64,000 nucleotides of DNA from Acidocella aquatica (GCF_030160635.1 NZ_BSOS01000099.1:60625-124624); one strand, 5' to 3'; positions 29,801 through 39,133 are shown, counted from the first letter of the stretch. Numbers and translations are program-made. The notes: a model not told the origin generated them from the letters alone.

Positions 29801-31081
29801 TTACGCCGCCGCCGCGCTTACGTTCACGCCCTCATAAACCTCCAAAAACCCCGCCACCATCTCCGCACGGCTGGCGGGCGGCGTAATCCCGGCTGCCAGG
29901 CTGTCCCACAAGCCCTTCTCAGTGCAGGCGCGGCGGATGGTTTCAGCTAAAGCGCGGGCATCGCCCATCTCGAACAACAAGCCGTCCACACCATCGGTAA
30001 TGCGCTCCGCCGGGCCGCCGACGTTAGAGGCGATCACCGGCCGCCCAAAGCTCCAGGCTTCCGAGATCACCAGGCAGAAAATTTCCCACCATACTGAGGG
30101 CACCACGACCCAGTCCACCCGCGCCATGCGCCCGCGCAATTGGTCATGGTGGTAGGAGCCGTTAAAAATTACGTTACGCTCCGCCAGCGGCAACGCCTCT
30201 TCGGCGGCAAGAAAATCCTCAATCTCCTGGCGCCGTGCCGGCGTTGCAAACTGGATGTTATCGCCATTAATCTCAACGATAAAATCGTTAAACCCGCTGG
30301 CGCGAAGCAATGTCACCGCTTGCAGCAAAACATGCAGCCCCTTGGAGTCTACCAGCTGCGCAAAAAAACCAAAGCGGTTGCGCCGTTCCCCGGCTGAGGC
30401 CGCCGGGGGCTGTATGCCATGTGGTAACAGCCCGTTGGTAACATGCACAAACTTCGAGCGTTCCAGGCCCCAGTTCTCAAACTGGCCGATCATGAACCGG
30501 CTGGGCGTGGTAAAAATATCCACCGCTTCCAGATGCCGCTTCATCCACATTTCGCGCATGAAATAATGCTCCGGCGCTCGGTCCGGCAAACATTGGTGGC
30601 AGCGCACGGCAGATGCGCGCGAACAAAGCGAGGCGTCGGTACGCCGCACCATATGCCCGTTGGCGGGGCAGATGGTCAGGAACTCATGCGCGGTGAATAC
30701 AATTTTCACCTCTGGCAACACCCGGCGCGTCAGGGTCAAAAAATCAATGCCGATGGTCAGAAAATGATGAAAATGCACCACATCGGGCTTAATCAGCAGC
30801 AAAAACTCCGCATAGGATTCCGCCAGCATGACACTGCCGCTCTTCTCCCAAACATAATCATATTCCTGGGTGAGCAAGAGATACTCATCCGGCCTGCCAT
30901 CAAATCCTGTTATGCGCGCGCCACTTTTGTAAAGCGCTGGCGAGGAATGATCGATGGACGCCAGCAACACCGGCTCCACATCCGGCCTTTCGCGCAAACC
31001 CTGGAACAATTCATAAGCCACCGTCTGCGCACCGCCACGCACCAGCTCGGGGTGATAAAGACTAACCAGCAAAACCTTCAT
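29801..31081 (-). CDS. Family 4 glycosyltransferase
   Basis: This is a 426-residue GT-B enzyme. The N-terminal half shows VLLVSLYHPELVRGGAQTV and the C-terminal half the nucleotide-sugar site: GFFAQLVDSKGLHVLLQA, then SVWWEIFCLVISEAWSFGRPVIASNVGG with the E-x7-E element. It should add a sugar from an NDP- or GDP-donor to a lipid-linked glycan in the cytosol. Its ATG overlaps the stop of the upstream glycosyltransferase gene (31078), so the genes are coupled. Confidence 0.88.
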   Translation of the reverse strand: MKVLLVSLYHPELVRGGAQTVAYELFQGLRERPDVEPVLLASIDHSSPALYKSGARITGFDGRPDEYLLLTQEYDYVWEKSGSVMLAESYAEFLLLIKPDVVHFHHFLTIGIDFLTLTRRVLPEVKIVFTAHEFLTICPANGHMVRRTDASLCSRASAVRCHQCLPDRAPEHYFMREMWMKRHLEAVDIFTTPSRFMIGQFENWGLERSKFVHVTNGLLPHGIQPPAASAGERRNRFGFFAQLVDSKGLHVLLQAVTLLRASGFNDFIVEINGDNIQFATPARRQEIEDFLAAEEALPLAERNVIFNGSYHHDQLRGRMARVDWVVVPSVWWEIFCLVISEAWSFGRPVIASNVGGPAERITDGVDGLLFEMGDARALAETIRRACTEKGLWDSLAAGITPPASRAEMVAGFLEVYEGVNVSAAAA

Positions 31082-32709
31082 GACGCAGCCTCTCCACCCA
31101 GACCGGCATAACCAGGCTGTGGCCCCAGCAGGCTATTACGGACCATTTCGCCCCAGCTACGGCTGAACAGCCAGCGATTAACGACTGATCCACCTTCATG
31201 CTGCGGGCGGCGCGCCGAGCCCTTGCCCTCCAAATGCCAGAGGCGGATATCATGCAGCCACGGCAGGCACCCGGCCTCAATGCTTTTCAGGCACAAATCC
31301 GCATCCTCATAATGGCCAAACACATAATCCTGGGTGAAGCCGCCAAGCTGCTCAAACCAGGCCCGCTGCACAGACATAAACGCGCCCGTGACCGCAGGAA
31401 CCGGCCGGGGTTTTAAAAACGCCGCAGTCTCCGGCGGTGCGCCCTTGCCGTAATGTTCCACGCGCAAGATACTGGTCTCGCGCTTACGGCCCCCGGCAAA
31501 ACCAGGCATGGTATCTTCGCAAAAATACATGCCCGCATGCATCAGCGACCCATCATCATAATAAAGCGGCGCGCCAAACAGCGCGGTCTGTTCATGCGGC
31601 AGGGTCTCAATCAGCATGGTGTGTTTTTCCGCCCAGTTACTGTCGTAGGGGAACACATCCGGGTTCATGATCAACAGCCGGTCAGAGCTTGCAAATTGTG
31701 CGGCGGCATTATTGGCGGCACCAAATCCAGCGTTGCTGTTAAGGATCACGACACTCATATCCAATCCATAGATCAACGCGCAGCGTTTTGCCTCACGCAG
31801 CGTTTGCTCGGCAATCCAGGGGCTGTTGAGCACATAGATGAATTCATAATCATGAATGCCCGCAAGCCTTGAGAACAGCGCTTGTTGCAGGAACATATAT
31901 TCCGCCTTGCCGTAGAGACAGACGATAATCGAGCCTTTATAGCTCCGCCCTGTCTCGCCAAAGCGCTCGGCATACGGCGCATTTACCGCGCGGCGGCTTA
32001 GCATCTTGTTAAAGTCAGCCATCTGTTCGCCGATGGTGGCATCAATCGCCGCCACGGCATCAAAATACGGGTTGCCAAAATACTTGGCTTGCACAAGATG
32101 CGTCAGCGTGGCTTTGCGCATCTCCTGGTCCTCCAGCATTTCGGCCGTGACCATGAAGCTGAGTTCTGTGCCGGATTTAAGCCGCAGCACCACGCTGCAC
32201 ACCCCGGCCGGCAGCCGTCTGGCTGCAAACATGAAGCCCCACCATCCGTAAGGATGCCGGCCCCCATTGGCCAACGCTTCCTCTGCGTCCTCCCTGCGCT
32301 CACGTGCCAGGCTGTTTGCGTCGAGGGAAACCGACCAGTTGGAAAAATACAGGTCCAGACTGTCCAGCCTGTCGCTGACATCGTTAATCCATCCGACGAC
32401 AAAAATCCCGCCGGAACGAGAAAGCCGGACCGCATCAACCGCCGCGGCCGGAAGTCTCACTTTTTCGCGGCGGGTATCAGGCGCGGCAGTCATCACGATG
32501 CGCCCGCGTACACCACCTTGCGGCATCATGAAGGGCCTTCCCTCGGCGCGGCCGTATCTTTCGTAATGGTCCCGCCCTGAATGGAAGCCCCCACTGGCCA
32601 CAGCCAAGCGAACATCCGGGTTCAGGCGCAGGTAAGTTTCCTCATCAAACGCCACGCCAGCGCTGGCTTCCCCTGTCGCTATCGCTGCCGGATCATCGAT
32701 ATCTGCCAT
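31078..32709 (-). CDS. Large family 2 glycosyltransferase with N-terminal accessory domains
   Basis: This is a 543-residue protein. Residues about 20-60 carry the module YLRLNPDVRLAVASG followed by HYERYGRAEGR, a small repeat found at the ends of many surface-glycan enzymes. Residues 85-200 form a beta-rich region of unknown role. The C-terminal half is a GT-A domain: GSIIVCLYGKAEYMFLQQAL, NSNAGFGAANNAAAQ, LLIMNPDVFP (DxD-equivalent), FMSVQRAWFEQLGGF and YEDADLCLKSIEAG. It is first in an operon of three minus-strand glycosyltransferases. Confidence 0.85.
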   Translation of the reverse strand: MADIDDPAAIATGEASAGVAFDEETYLRLNPDVRLAVASGGFHSGRDHYERYGRAEGRPFMMPQGGVRGRIVMTAAPDTRREKVRLPAAAVDAVRLSRSGGIFVVGWINDVSDRLDSLDLYFSNWSVSLDANSLARERREDAEEALANGGRHPYGWWGFMFAARRLPAGVCSVVLRLKSGTELSFMVTAEMLEDQEMRKATLTHLVQAKYFGNPYFDAVAAIDATIGEQMADFNKMLSRRAVNAPYAERFGETGRSYKGSIIVCLYGKAEYMFLQQALFSRLAGIHDYEFIYVLNSPWIAEQTLREAKRCALIYGLDMSVVILNSNAGFGAANNAAAQFASSDRLLIMNPDVFPYDSNWAEKHTMLIETLPHEQTALFGAPLYYDDGSLMHAGMYFCEDTMPGFAGGRKRETSILRVEHYGKGAPPETAAFLKPRPVPAVTGAFMSVQRAWFEQLGGFTQDYVFGHYEDADLCLKSIEAGCLPWLHDIRLWHLEGKGSARRPQHEGGSVVNRWLFSRSWGEMVRNSLLGPQPGYAGLGGEAAS

Positions 32710-33044
32710 TTAAGCCCCACCTTTACGCCACCATACCGAGCAGAAGCACAAAACCAAAATTATCCACACGGCCAACCATACAAGAATTACACCGCGTAAT
32801 GCCATACAGGTGGCGGGCTAAATTTTAACGCCCGGAGCGCTGGAGCATCCGCCTGAAAGCGGCAACGATTGCCGCGGTGGAGGCGAGAGAAACATTTATG
32901 GCGAGGCCACCGACAAAGGCTTCTCGCAGGGGCAGCCAAAAAAGGCTGCTCTGCCTGGTGCCACCGTTGACGGCCTGTTGGAGAAACCGTTTGCCCCAGC
33001 GTCAGGGGCTGCACCCAGCGGCGCGGCGGACGAGCTGAATTGTT
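32710..33044 (-). other. Intergenic region with a start-less 58-codon open frame (32825-33001)
   Basis: No complete gene is present. On the minus strand an open frame from 33001 to the TAA at 32825 reads like a protein C-terminus (GKRFLQQAVNGGTRQSSLFW, then REAFVGGLAINVSLASTAAI and FRRMLQRSGR), but it has no ATG, GTG or TTG start, and a TGA precedes it. It may be the tail of a broken gene. The opposite strand is also partly open, so the coding direction is not certain. Confidence 0.3.
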
Positions 33045-35063
33045 TCAAGGCGGCCCGAGCAGCACCTCTCCATTCCACGCCGGCCCTGAAACCGTTGGGG
33101 CGCGGCTTTGCGTGAGCGCGCCCGGCAGGGCAGATTTCAGAATTCGCAAGGCGCCGTTTACATCATTGCGTTCATCGAAAAGGCTGGCCAGCGGTTTCAG
33201 ATGCTCAATCCTCTCGGCAACCGCGGTGCCAATCCAGAGCGGCTGCGCCTTTGCGCCGCCGGACAGCACAGTGCCGGAAGGCCAGAGGCGCAAAACCAGC
33301 CGCTGGTTGGCGGGAACATCGCCGCCGGTTTTAATCAGCACCAGCGCCTCGGCGCGGCCGTTATCGAGGTGCGGCAACACCGGCAGAGCGTCCGGCTGTG
33401 CATTGGGCAACAAAAATTCCACCGATGAGGATAAATCCCACGGCACAGGCGGTTGCCAGCCTTGTGCCAGCAATGCGGCCCGCAGCGGCGCCAGCGGCCC
33501 GGCCCATTGCAGGGTAAACGGTTCTTCGTAATCGCCCAGCAGATCCACCCGCCGCACCGGCAGCGCCGCCCAGCCGCCATCCAGCCAGGCTGCCGCCGCC
33601 ATCTGCCGCGTTGGCAGCGCAAGAGCATATCGCCGCATATCCGCCGAATGCGCCGTGGCGATATGCAGCCCCCCGGCCACAAGCAGCGCGGCCAGTCCAG
33701 CCCCGGCCAAACCGCCCGCCCGCACATCCCGGCGGGCATGCTGCAGATACACAATGCCGAGCAGCGCCACCCAGGCCACGCCAAAGGCCAGACCCGCCAT
33801 TATGTCGGAAAGCCAGTGCGCGCCCAGATACAGCCGGGAAAAAGCGATGGCGCCCACGAACAGAACCGCCGCGAGCGTCACCGCGAAGCGGGCGCGCGCG
33901 CCAACCTCGCGGCAGATCAGCACCACCAGAAACCCGTAGAGCGCCACGCTGGCGGTGGCATGACCACTTGGGAAGGAATAGGCATTCCAACCATGATAGA
34001 GCCCCCCCGGCCTGGGCTGTTGCAAGGTGATCTTGAGCAGGAACGCGAACAGGCTGGCTCCGGCCACGGCGGCAACCCCATAGACTGCCGCCCGCCAAGC
34101 CCGCTGCCAGGAAAGCCACACCAATACCGCCAGCAGAACAGGCACAACGACGCGGGCATCGCCCAATTCCGTTATCGCCACCATTACCTGGTCGACAATA
34201 GGCACGCGCAGCGATTGCAGCAGGTGAAACACCGCCAAATCCGCCCGCACCAGCGGGTCACCGGCGAGAACATCTTGCAAAACACCAAAAAACAGCCCCA
34301 GGCCGCCGATTAAGGCGAAGCCCAGCACCAGCAGCCCCAGCGTCTCCGGCCGTTCGGGGTCGAGCAATGAGCGAACGAGGCGGCGCGCCCAGCCATCCCC
34401 GGCTTCCGCCCAGTGCCGCACCGGCCCGCGCAGCCGCGCCAGCAGCCCAAGTGTACGGCGTATGACCCAGGGTGTGAGCCACACCACAAGCCACACGGCC
34501 AAAGCTAGGCTCAGCACCAGCACCACAAGCCGTCCGGCAATGGCGTGCAGAACCGTGAGCGAGGCGCCGATCGCCATGCCAAAGAGGATATGCGCCGGCG
34601 CGAACAACCCGGCGGCGCAGGCATCAACCGCATAGAACCGCGCCGCCGCCATGCCTGACATGCCCGCCACCATGGGTATGGCCGCGCGTACCCCCGGCAG
34701 GAACCGCGAGATCAACACCGCCTTGCTGCCATGACGGGTGAAAAACGCCTCGCCCGAAGCCAGCAGCCCCGGCCGTTTGCGCAGCGGCCACATCGCCATG
34801 GCATGCTGCTTGTAGTGGCGCCCGAACAGATATGAGAGGCCATCTCCGGTAATGGCTCCGGCTGCGGTGGCGCCAATCAACGGCCACATGGCCAGCGCCC
34901 CGCCCGGCACCAGCGCGCCAAGCCCGACGATGACCGCCGTACCCGGCACCAGCGCCCCGATCACCGGAAACGCTTCCGCGCCGGCAAGCAAAAACGCCAA
35001 CCCATAGGCCAGCAGGCTATGCGCGGTGGCAAACGCGATAACGGCGAAGACAAAGGCTTGCAT
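33045..35063 (-). CDS. DedA - PAP2 phosphatase - LssY_C fusion membrane protein
   Basis: This is a 672-residue polytopic protein with three modules. Residues 1-200 are DedA-like (LPGVRAAIPMVAGMSGM). Residues about 240-440 are a PAP2 lipid phosphatase with all three motifs: KITLQQPRPGG, FPSGHATAS and SRLYLGAHWLSDIMAG. Residues about 470-672 are an LssY-C-type domain (RQMAAAAWLDGGW, PVRRVDLLG, RLVLRLWPSGT). PAP2 enzymes can dephosphorylate undecaprenyl pyrophosphate and DedA proteins flip undecaprenyl phosphate, so a lipid-carrier recycling role is likely. The UppS-family gene 27 bases upstream supports this. Confidence 0.88.
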   Translation of the reverse strand: MQAFVFAVIAFATAHSLLAYGLAFLLAGAEAFPVIGALVPGTAVIVGLGALVPGGALAMWPLIGATAAGAITGDGLSYLFGRHYKQHAMAMWPLRKRPGLLASGEAFFTRHGSKAVLISRFLPGVRAAIPMVAGMSGMAAARFYAVDACAAGLFAPAHILFGMAIGASLTVLHAIAGRLVVLVLSLALAVWLVVWLTPWVIRRTLGLLARLRGPVRHWAEAGDGWARRLVRSLLDPERPETLGLLVLGFALIGGLGLFFGVLQDVLAGDPLVRADLAVFHLLQSLRVPIVDQVMVAITELGDARVVVPVLLAVLVWLSWQRAWRAAVYGVAAVAGASLFAFLLKITLQQPRPGGLYHGWNAYSFPSGHATASVALYGFLVVLICREVGARARFAVTLAAVLFVGAIAFSRLYLGAHWLSDIMAGLAFGVAWVALLGIVYLQHARRDVRAGGLAGAGLAALLVAGGLHIATAHSADMRRYALALPTRQMAAAAWLDGGWAALPVRRVDLLGDYEEPFTLQWAGPLAPLRAALLAQGWQPPVPWDLSSSVEFLLPNAQPDALPVLPHLDNGRAEALVLIKTGGDVPANQRLVLRLWPSGTVLSGGAKAQPLWIGTAVAERIEHLKPLASLFDERNDVNGALRILKSALPGALTQSRAPTVSGPAWNGEVLLGPP

Positions 35064-35090
35064 CAGGCCGCCAGGCTATACCGCGGGCGC

Positions 35091-35978
35091 TCAGACACCA
35101 AACCGCCGCTCGCGCCGCTGATAGGAGCGGATGGCGCGCAAGTAATCGATCCGCCGCATCACAGGCCAGTTCACGTCGCAGAAATACAGCTCGCTATGCA
35201 CGCTCTGCCAGAGCATGAACCCTGAAAGGCGGACCTCGCCGCTGGTGCGGATGATCAGGTCCGGGTCTGGCATGTCAGCCAGGTAGAGATGCCGCCGGAT
35301 CGCCGCCGGGCTGACTTGAGCGGCTGCTTCAGCCGTTGAAAGCCCATGCGAGGCGCAATCAGCCAGGAAGGCCCGCACCGCGTCGGCGATCTCCTCCCGC
35401 CCGCCATAGCCAATGGCCAGTGTGACGGTTATTTGATCATTGCCCCGTGTGGCGGCTTCGGCGGCGTCTATTGCCTCCAGCAGCCCGGGGGGCAGCAGGT
35501 CGCGCCGGCCCATGGCGGCGACGTGCACGCCCCGGCGGTGGATATGCGGATCCGCCGCGAGGGCGCGCATCTTGGCCTCGACCGCGCCGAAAATCCCGCC
35601 GATCTCCGTCTCCGGCCGGCGCAGATTATCGGGCGAAAACACCCAGAGCGTGACCATGCGTACGCCGAGTTCGACGCTCCAGGCCAGAATATCGTCGAGC
35701 TTGGCGGCGCCGAGCCGGTAGATCGCGCCGGGATCCTGCATGCCGCTCTCACGCGCATGGCGGCGGTTGCCGTCGAGAATAATGCCGACATGGCCGGGCA
35801 TCGGCAGCGCTCGTACCTGCCGCGCAAGCTGACGCTCATAAAGGCCATAAACCAGCCGCCAGACCGGCCCGGAGACCAACCGCGCCCAACGCCGCAACAC
35901 GGAAAACCCGCCCGGCCGCGGCTTAAGGGCGGGTTGGCTCGCCGGTTCGACTGTATTTGATGGTGACGTTTCTTTCAT
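35091..35978 (-). CDS. uppS: UppS-family cis-prenyl diphosphate synthase
   Basis: This is a 295-residue cis-prenyltransferase, which makes the C55 or a related lipid carrier from isoprenyl diphosphates. The catalytic motif reads GIILDGNRRHAR, with Arg where typical UppS has Gly. Other blocks are VTLWVFSPDNLRRP, TVTLAIGYGGREEIADA, and the signature DLIIRTSGEVRLSGFMLWQ ending YFCDVNWP. An extra N-terminal region of about 50 residues precedes the core. The variant motif and the link to a PAP2/DedA fusion suggest it may be a second, pathway-specific synthase; the main copy may lie elsewhere. Confidence 0.85.
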   Translation of the reverse strand: MKETSPSNTVEPASQPALKPRPGGFSVLRRWARLVSGPVWRLVYGLYERQLARQVRALPMPGHVGIILDGNRRHARESGMQDPGAIYRLGAAKLDDILAWSVELGVRMVTLWVFSPDNLRRPETEIGGIFGAVEAKMRALAADPHIHRRGVHVAAMGRRDLLPPGLLEAIDAAEAATRGNDQITVTLAIGYGGREEIADAVRAFLADCASHGLSTAEAAAQVSPAAIRRHLYLADMPDPDLIIRTSGEVRLSGFMLWQSVHSELYFCDVNWPVMRRIDYLRAIRSYQRRERRFGV

Positions 35979-36231
35979 GTACCCGTTCTGCAGAGGTTAT
36001 TGTAACAAGGACTGTAAGCAAACCTGCCGTGCTTTGCCCTTATGGCCCCTGAGCAGGTTTTGATCCACCCGTTTGCACCGGATGCGCGCCGCCCGTTCGA
36101 TGTCTTGAGCCGGACGCGCAATTTATTATTCCCTTGATCTTAATGGCCGCCCTCTGCATCCTGCGCAAAACCAGATGTTCTGGGTCAAGCCATTTCAAAG
36201 CAATCCCAGACACTGCCGGGGATATTCATCC

Positions 36232-36636
36232 ATGACCTATCATTTTTCGGCAACCGTAAGACTACCGTTTGAGAAAGCCGTGGAAACCACGAAGGCCGCG
36301 CTGAAACAGCACGGCTTTGGAGTGTTAAGCGAAATTGACGTGCAAGCGACGATGAAAGAGAAACTCGGCGCCGATTTCCGGCCTTACCGGATTCTTGGCG
36401 CCTGTAATCCACAAATGGCGTATCAAGCGCTGCAGGCCGAAGACAAGATCGGCACAATGCTGCCCTGTAACGTGATCGTGCAGGAGCAGGCAGGGGGCAT
36501 GATTGAGATCTCTGCGGTTGATCCAGTGGCCTCGATGCAAGCCATCGATAATCCGGCCCTTGCCGGGATTGCCCAAACTGTAGGGGAAAAACTGCGCGCG
36601 GTCATCGGCACCATTGACGCCATGGCGCGACATTAA
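36232..36636 (+). CDS. DUF302-domain protein
   Basis: This is a 134-residue cytosolic protein of the DUF302 family. Recognisable pieces are FEKAVETTKAALKQHGFGVLSEIDVQATMKEK split over a helix and strand, RILGACNPQMAYQALQAE, and the LPCNVIVQEQ strand. DUF302 proteins often sit by metal or redox genes, and a CsoR operon follows 123 bases later. The start was moved to the ATG at 36232, where the family N-terminus begins. Function is unknown. Confidence 0.82.
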   Translation: MTYHFSATVRLPFEKAVETTKAALKQHGFGVLSEIDVQATMKEKLGADFRPYRILGACNPQMAYQALQAEDKIGTMLPCNVIVQEQAGGMIEISAVDPVASMQAIDNPALAGIAQTVGEKLRAVIGTIDAMARH

Positions 36637-36722
36637 CCCGCCCGCGCCGCGCCAAATTTCAATGACCGCGATCTGCTTGCGCCGCTCACCCGTTGCTTGC
36701 CCGTGAACCCGCCATGCGGTAT

Positions 36723-36739
36723 ATACCCCGCATGGGTAT
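36723..36739 (+). promoter_or_regulatory. Putative CsoR operator
   Basis: ATACCC-CGCAT-GGGTAT is a perfect inverted repeat of the ATACCC/GGGTAT type used by CsoR-family repressors. It lies 20 bases before the csoR ATG, inside the likely promoter. Confidence 0.6.
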
Positions 36740-36759
36740 GGTATCAAAGGCGCGGCCCG

Positions 36760-37035
36760 ATGCATGACGCGACACGGCAAAAAGTGACGCAACGGCTGAA
36801 GCGGGTTGAAGGTCAGGTTGGCGGTGTGCTGCGCATGGTTGAGGATAACCGCTACTGCATCGACATGCTGACGCAGATCAGCGCCATTCGCGCCGCCTTG
36901 CATAAGGTGGAAGAGGAAATTTTGCGCGATCATGTCAACCATTGTGTCGCCAACGCCTTCGCCTCCGGCGATATCACCGATCAACGCCATAAGGTCGAGG
37001 AGCTGGTGCAAACCCTGGGGCGGATGACAAGGTGA
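36760..37035 (+). CDS. csoR: CsoR-type copper-sensing repressor
   Basis: This is a 91-residue all-helical repressor of the CsoR/RcnR family. The metal ligands Cys33, His58 and Cys62 are present with exactly the 25- and 4-residue spacing of the Cu(I) triad in CsoR, which favours copper over the nickel and formaldehyde branches. The N-terminal RQKVTQRLKRVEGQVGGVLR is the family helix. The stop overlaps the next start (GTGATG). It should bind the inverted repeat upstream and release it on Cu(I) binding. Confidence 0.88.
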   Translation: MHDATRQKVTQRLKRVEGQVGGVLRMVEDNRYCIDMLTQISAIRAALHKVEEEILRDHVNHCVANAFASGDITDQRHKVEELVQTLGRMTR

Positions 37036-37400
37036 TGCGCATCGCCCGGGCACAAAATAGGAGTGGGCGGTTGCCGCGCAGCTTGTTCCAACTGGCCTTT
37101 GCGCTGATGTTCCTGCTTGGCGTATCGCCCGGCAACGCGGCCTCGCCTTGCGCAGTTGGCCCCTTGCCCCATGCCATGGCCATGCCATCGCAGGTTCAAC
37201 CATCGCTTCCCTGCCCCTGCTGCCCTGATCAAGAAACATCCTGCACGTTCTCAGCAGGGTTGGCGGGCGTTCTGCTTCCTTTCTCAGCCGGGCCGGCGAT
37301 TGTATCGCCGATCATCAGCCTTTACCCCCGGCCGGCCGGAACCTTCCCGCACGGCCTGACTGTACGGCCCGTTTCGCCGCCGCCGCGCATTGCCGTGTAG
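37032..37400 (+). CDS. Small Cys/Met/Pro-rich exported protein of the copper operon
   Basis: This is a protein of about 120 residues with a hydrophobic N-terminal export segment (LFQLAFALMFLLGVSPGNA). It then carries a likely metal-binding stretch with His, Met and four Cys (SPCAV, PHAMAMPSQ, LPCPCCPDQETSC) and a second hydrophobic segment. It may start at GTG 37032 or ATG 37035, overlapping the csoR stop. Short proteins of this layout (DUF2946-like) accompany copper genes. The match to that family is by appearance only. Confidence 0.6.
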   Translation: MMRIARAQNRSGRLPRSLFQLAFALMFLLGVSPGNAASPCAVGPLPHAMAMPSQVQPSLPCPCCPDQETSCTFSAGLAGVLLPFSAGPAIVSPIISLYPRPAGTFPHGLTVRPVSPPPRIAV

Positions 37401-37477
37401 CCCCTGGCGGGATCATCTCGCCGCGCCTCTCAGAGACTTGCCTTTTTAAATTCAGATCATTCCAAAGGTTATCAACG

Positions 37478-38881
37478 ATGCTCAGACATTTTTCCCGGCG
37501 CCATGTTTTGCTGGCGGGCGCCAGCGCGGGCGCGCTTGCGTGGCTGCCCTCCACCCCGGCGCTTGCGATGCCAATACGCCGTTTGCGCGCGGCCAAGCGC
37601 ATCATCGAAGTTAACGGCAAATCCGCCTCCATGTTCGCGCTTGAAGGCGCTGACGGCCTCGACGGCGTCAGGCTCGCCCCAGGTGAGCGTTTCGCCGTCA
37701 CGCTTGAAAACGCTTGCGGCGAGCCAACCATCATCCACTGGCATGGCCAGACACCGCCTGTGGCGCAGGATGGCGTGACGGCTACCGGCTATGAGTCACC
37801 CATCGCCAACGGCGCCTCAGCCGCCTACGACTTTGTACCCCGCCCCGGCACGCATTGGATGCATTCGCATCTCGGCCTGCAGGAGCAAAGGCTGATGGCC
37901 GCGCCGTTGATTGTGCATACGGCGGAGGATGTTCGCGCCAGCACACAAGAAGTGGTGGTGCTGCTGCATGACTTCACGTTCCGTGACCCGGCTGAGATTC
38001 TGCCCAGCCTCACCGCCCAAAACAGCCAAGGCGGCATGGGCATGATGGGTGGCATGGCCATGGGCAACGGACCAGACCTCAATGATATCAACTTCGACGC
38101 CTATCTCGCCAACGGCCGCACGCTGGATGATCCGCAGATCGTGCGCGTGGAGCGTGGCGGCCGCGTGCGCCTGCGGCTGATCAATGGTGCCACCGCCACC
38201 GCCTTCTGGATCGGCACCGGCGGCGTTCCGGCACAGCTGATCGCCGTGGATGGCGATGCGGTGCAGCCGCTTGATGTTTCCGCCCCCCTGCCCGTGGCGG
38301 AAGGCCAGCGGCTCGATCTGCTGCTTACCCTCCCGCCGCGCGAGGGGGCATATCCGATCCTGGCCCAGCGCGAAGGGGACACCGCCCGCACGGGCCTTAT
38401 CCTCGCCACACCCTCGGCCAAAATCATAAAACTCTCAAAACAAGCCAACACATCGGCAGGGGCATGCGGCATCACACTCGAGGCCAATTTGCGCGCCCAG
38501 ACGCCGCTCACCAACCGGCCGATCGACCGGGTGCATCAGGTCATTCTCGCCGGCAACATGGCGGGGTATGATTGGACCATCAACGGGAAGCAATGGAAGA
38601 ATCACGACCCCCTGTTGGTGAAACAAGGCGAGCGTGTTGCGTTCGACATCGTTAACCACAGCAAAATGGCGCACCCGATGCATCTGCATGGCCATCACTT
38701 CCAGGTTGTTGCCATAAACGGCACGGCTTTACCGGGGGCGATGCGTGATACGGTTCTGGTGCCGCCCATGGGCAATGTGCGCATCGCGTTTGATGCCGTG
38801 AATCCAGGGCGCTGGTTGTTCCACTGCCATAATCTCTACCACATGGCAGCAGGCATGATGACGGAGGTTCGCTATATATAG
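37478..38881 (+). CDS. Tat-exported multicopper oxidase (CueO/CopA-like)
   Basis: This is a 467-residue periplasmic laccase-like oxidase that would oxidise Cu(I) or phenolics. It has a twin-arginine signal (FSRRHVLLAGASAGALAWLP). All four copper motifs are present: IHWHGQ, HWMHSHLG, HPMHLHGHHF and the T1/T3 site HCHNLYHMAAGM. A Met/Gly-rich insert (QGGMGMMGGMAMGNG) resembles the Met-rich copper-binding region of CueO. The gene is 77 bases downstream of the Cys-rich small gene and completes the copper operon. Confidence 0.92.
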   Translation: MLRHFSRRHVLLAGASAGALAWLPSTPALAMPIRRLRAAKRIIEVNGKSASMFALEGADGLDGVRLAPGERFAVTLENACGEPTIIHWHGQTPPVAQDGVTATGYESPIANGASAAYDFVPRPGTHWMHSHLGLQEQRLMAAPLIVHTAEDVRASTQEVVVLLHDFTFRDPAEILPSLTAQNSQGGMGMMGGMAMGNGPDLNDINFDAYLANGRTLDDPQIVRVERGGRVRLRLINGATATAFWIGTGGVPAQLIAVDGDAVQPLDVSAPLPVAEGQRLDLLLTLPPREGAYPILAQREGDTARTGLILATPSAKIIKLSKQANTSAGACGITLEANLRAQTPLTNRPIDRVHQVILAGNMAGYDWTINGKQWKNHDPLLVKQGERVAFDIVNHSKMAHPMHLHGHHFQVVAINGTALPGAMRDTVLVPPMGNVRIAFDAVNPGRWLFHCHNLYHMAAGMMTEVRYI

Positions 38882-38971
38882 CAGACCGCCAGCCGCGCGT
38901 TGCGTCATATCAATGCGCGGCACGCCTGATTGTGAATCGCTATATCAATGCCAACTTGTTCAAAGGCTTCG

Positions 38972-39004
38972 TGGAGCATTTTCCGTTCACACGGAAATGC
39001 TCCA
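38972..39004. repeat. Palindromic intergenic repeat (GGAGCATTTTCCG type)
   Basis: TGGAGCATTTTCCG and CGGAAATGCTCCA pair around TTCACA with a single bulged T. A very similar hairpin is scattered between genes of other alphaproteobacteria, as far as I recall. Only this copy is seen in the window. Confidence 0.6.
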
Positions 39005-39045
39005 GCATCATCACCCTCTGTCTTTATAATTCAGAGAAGGATTCA

Positions 39046-39084
39046 GACATGAGATGTAATCGCGCGGCGATCCCATCTCATGTC
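39046..39084. repeat. Compound palindrome (GACATGAGATG ... CATCTCATGTC)
   Basis: An 11-bp perfect inverted repeat encloses a second one (ATCGC-GCG-GCGAT), giving a 16-bp stem interrupted by one 2x2 mismatch. It lies 41 bases after the other palindrome and marks the edge of the gene-relic region. Confidence 0.6.
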
Positions 39085-39133
39085 ATCCAGCTCTAAAACG
39101 ATCGTGCTCAAGGATGGCGGATATCGCGATCGC

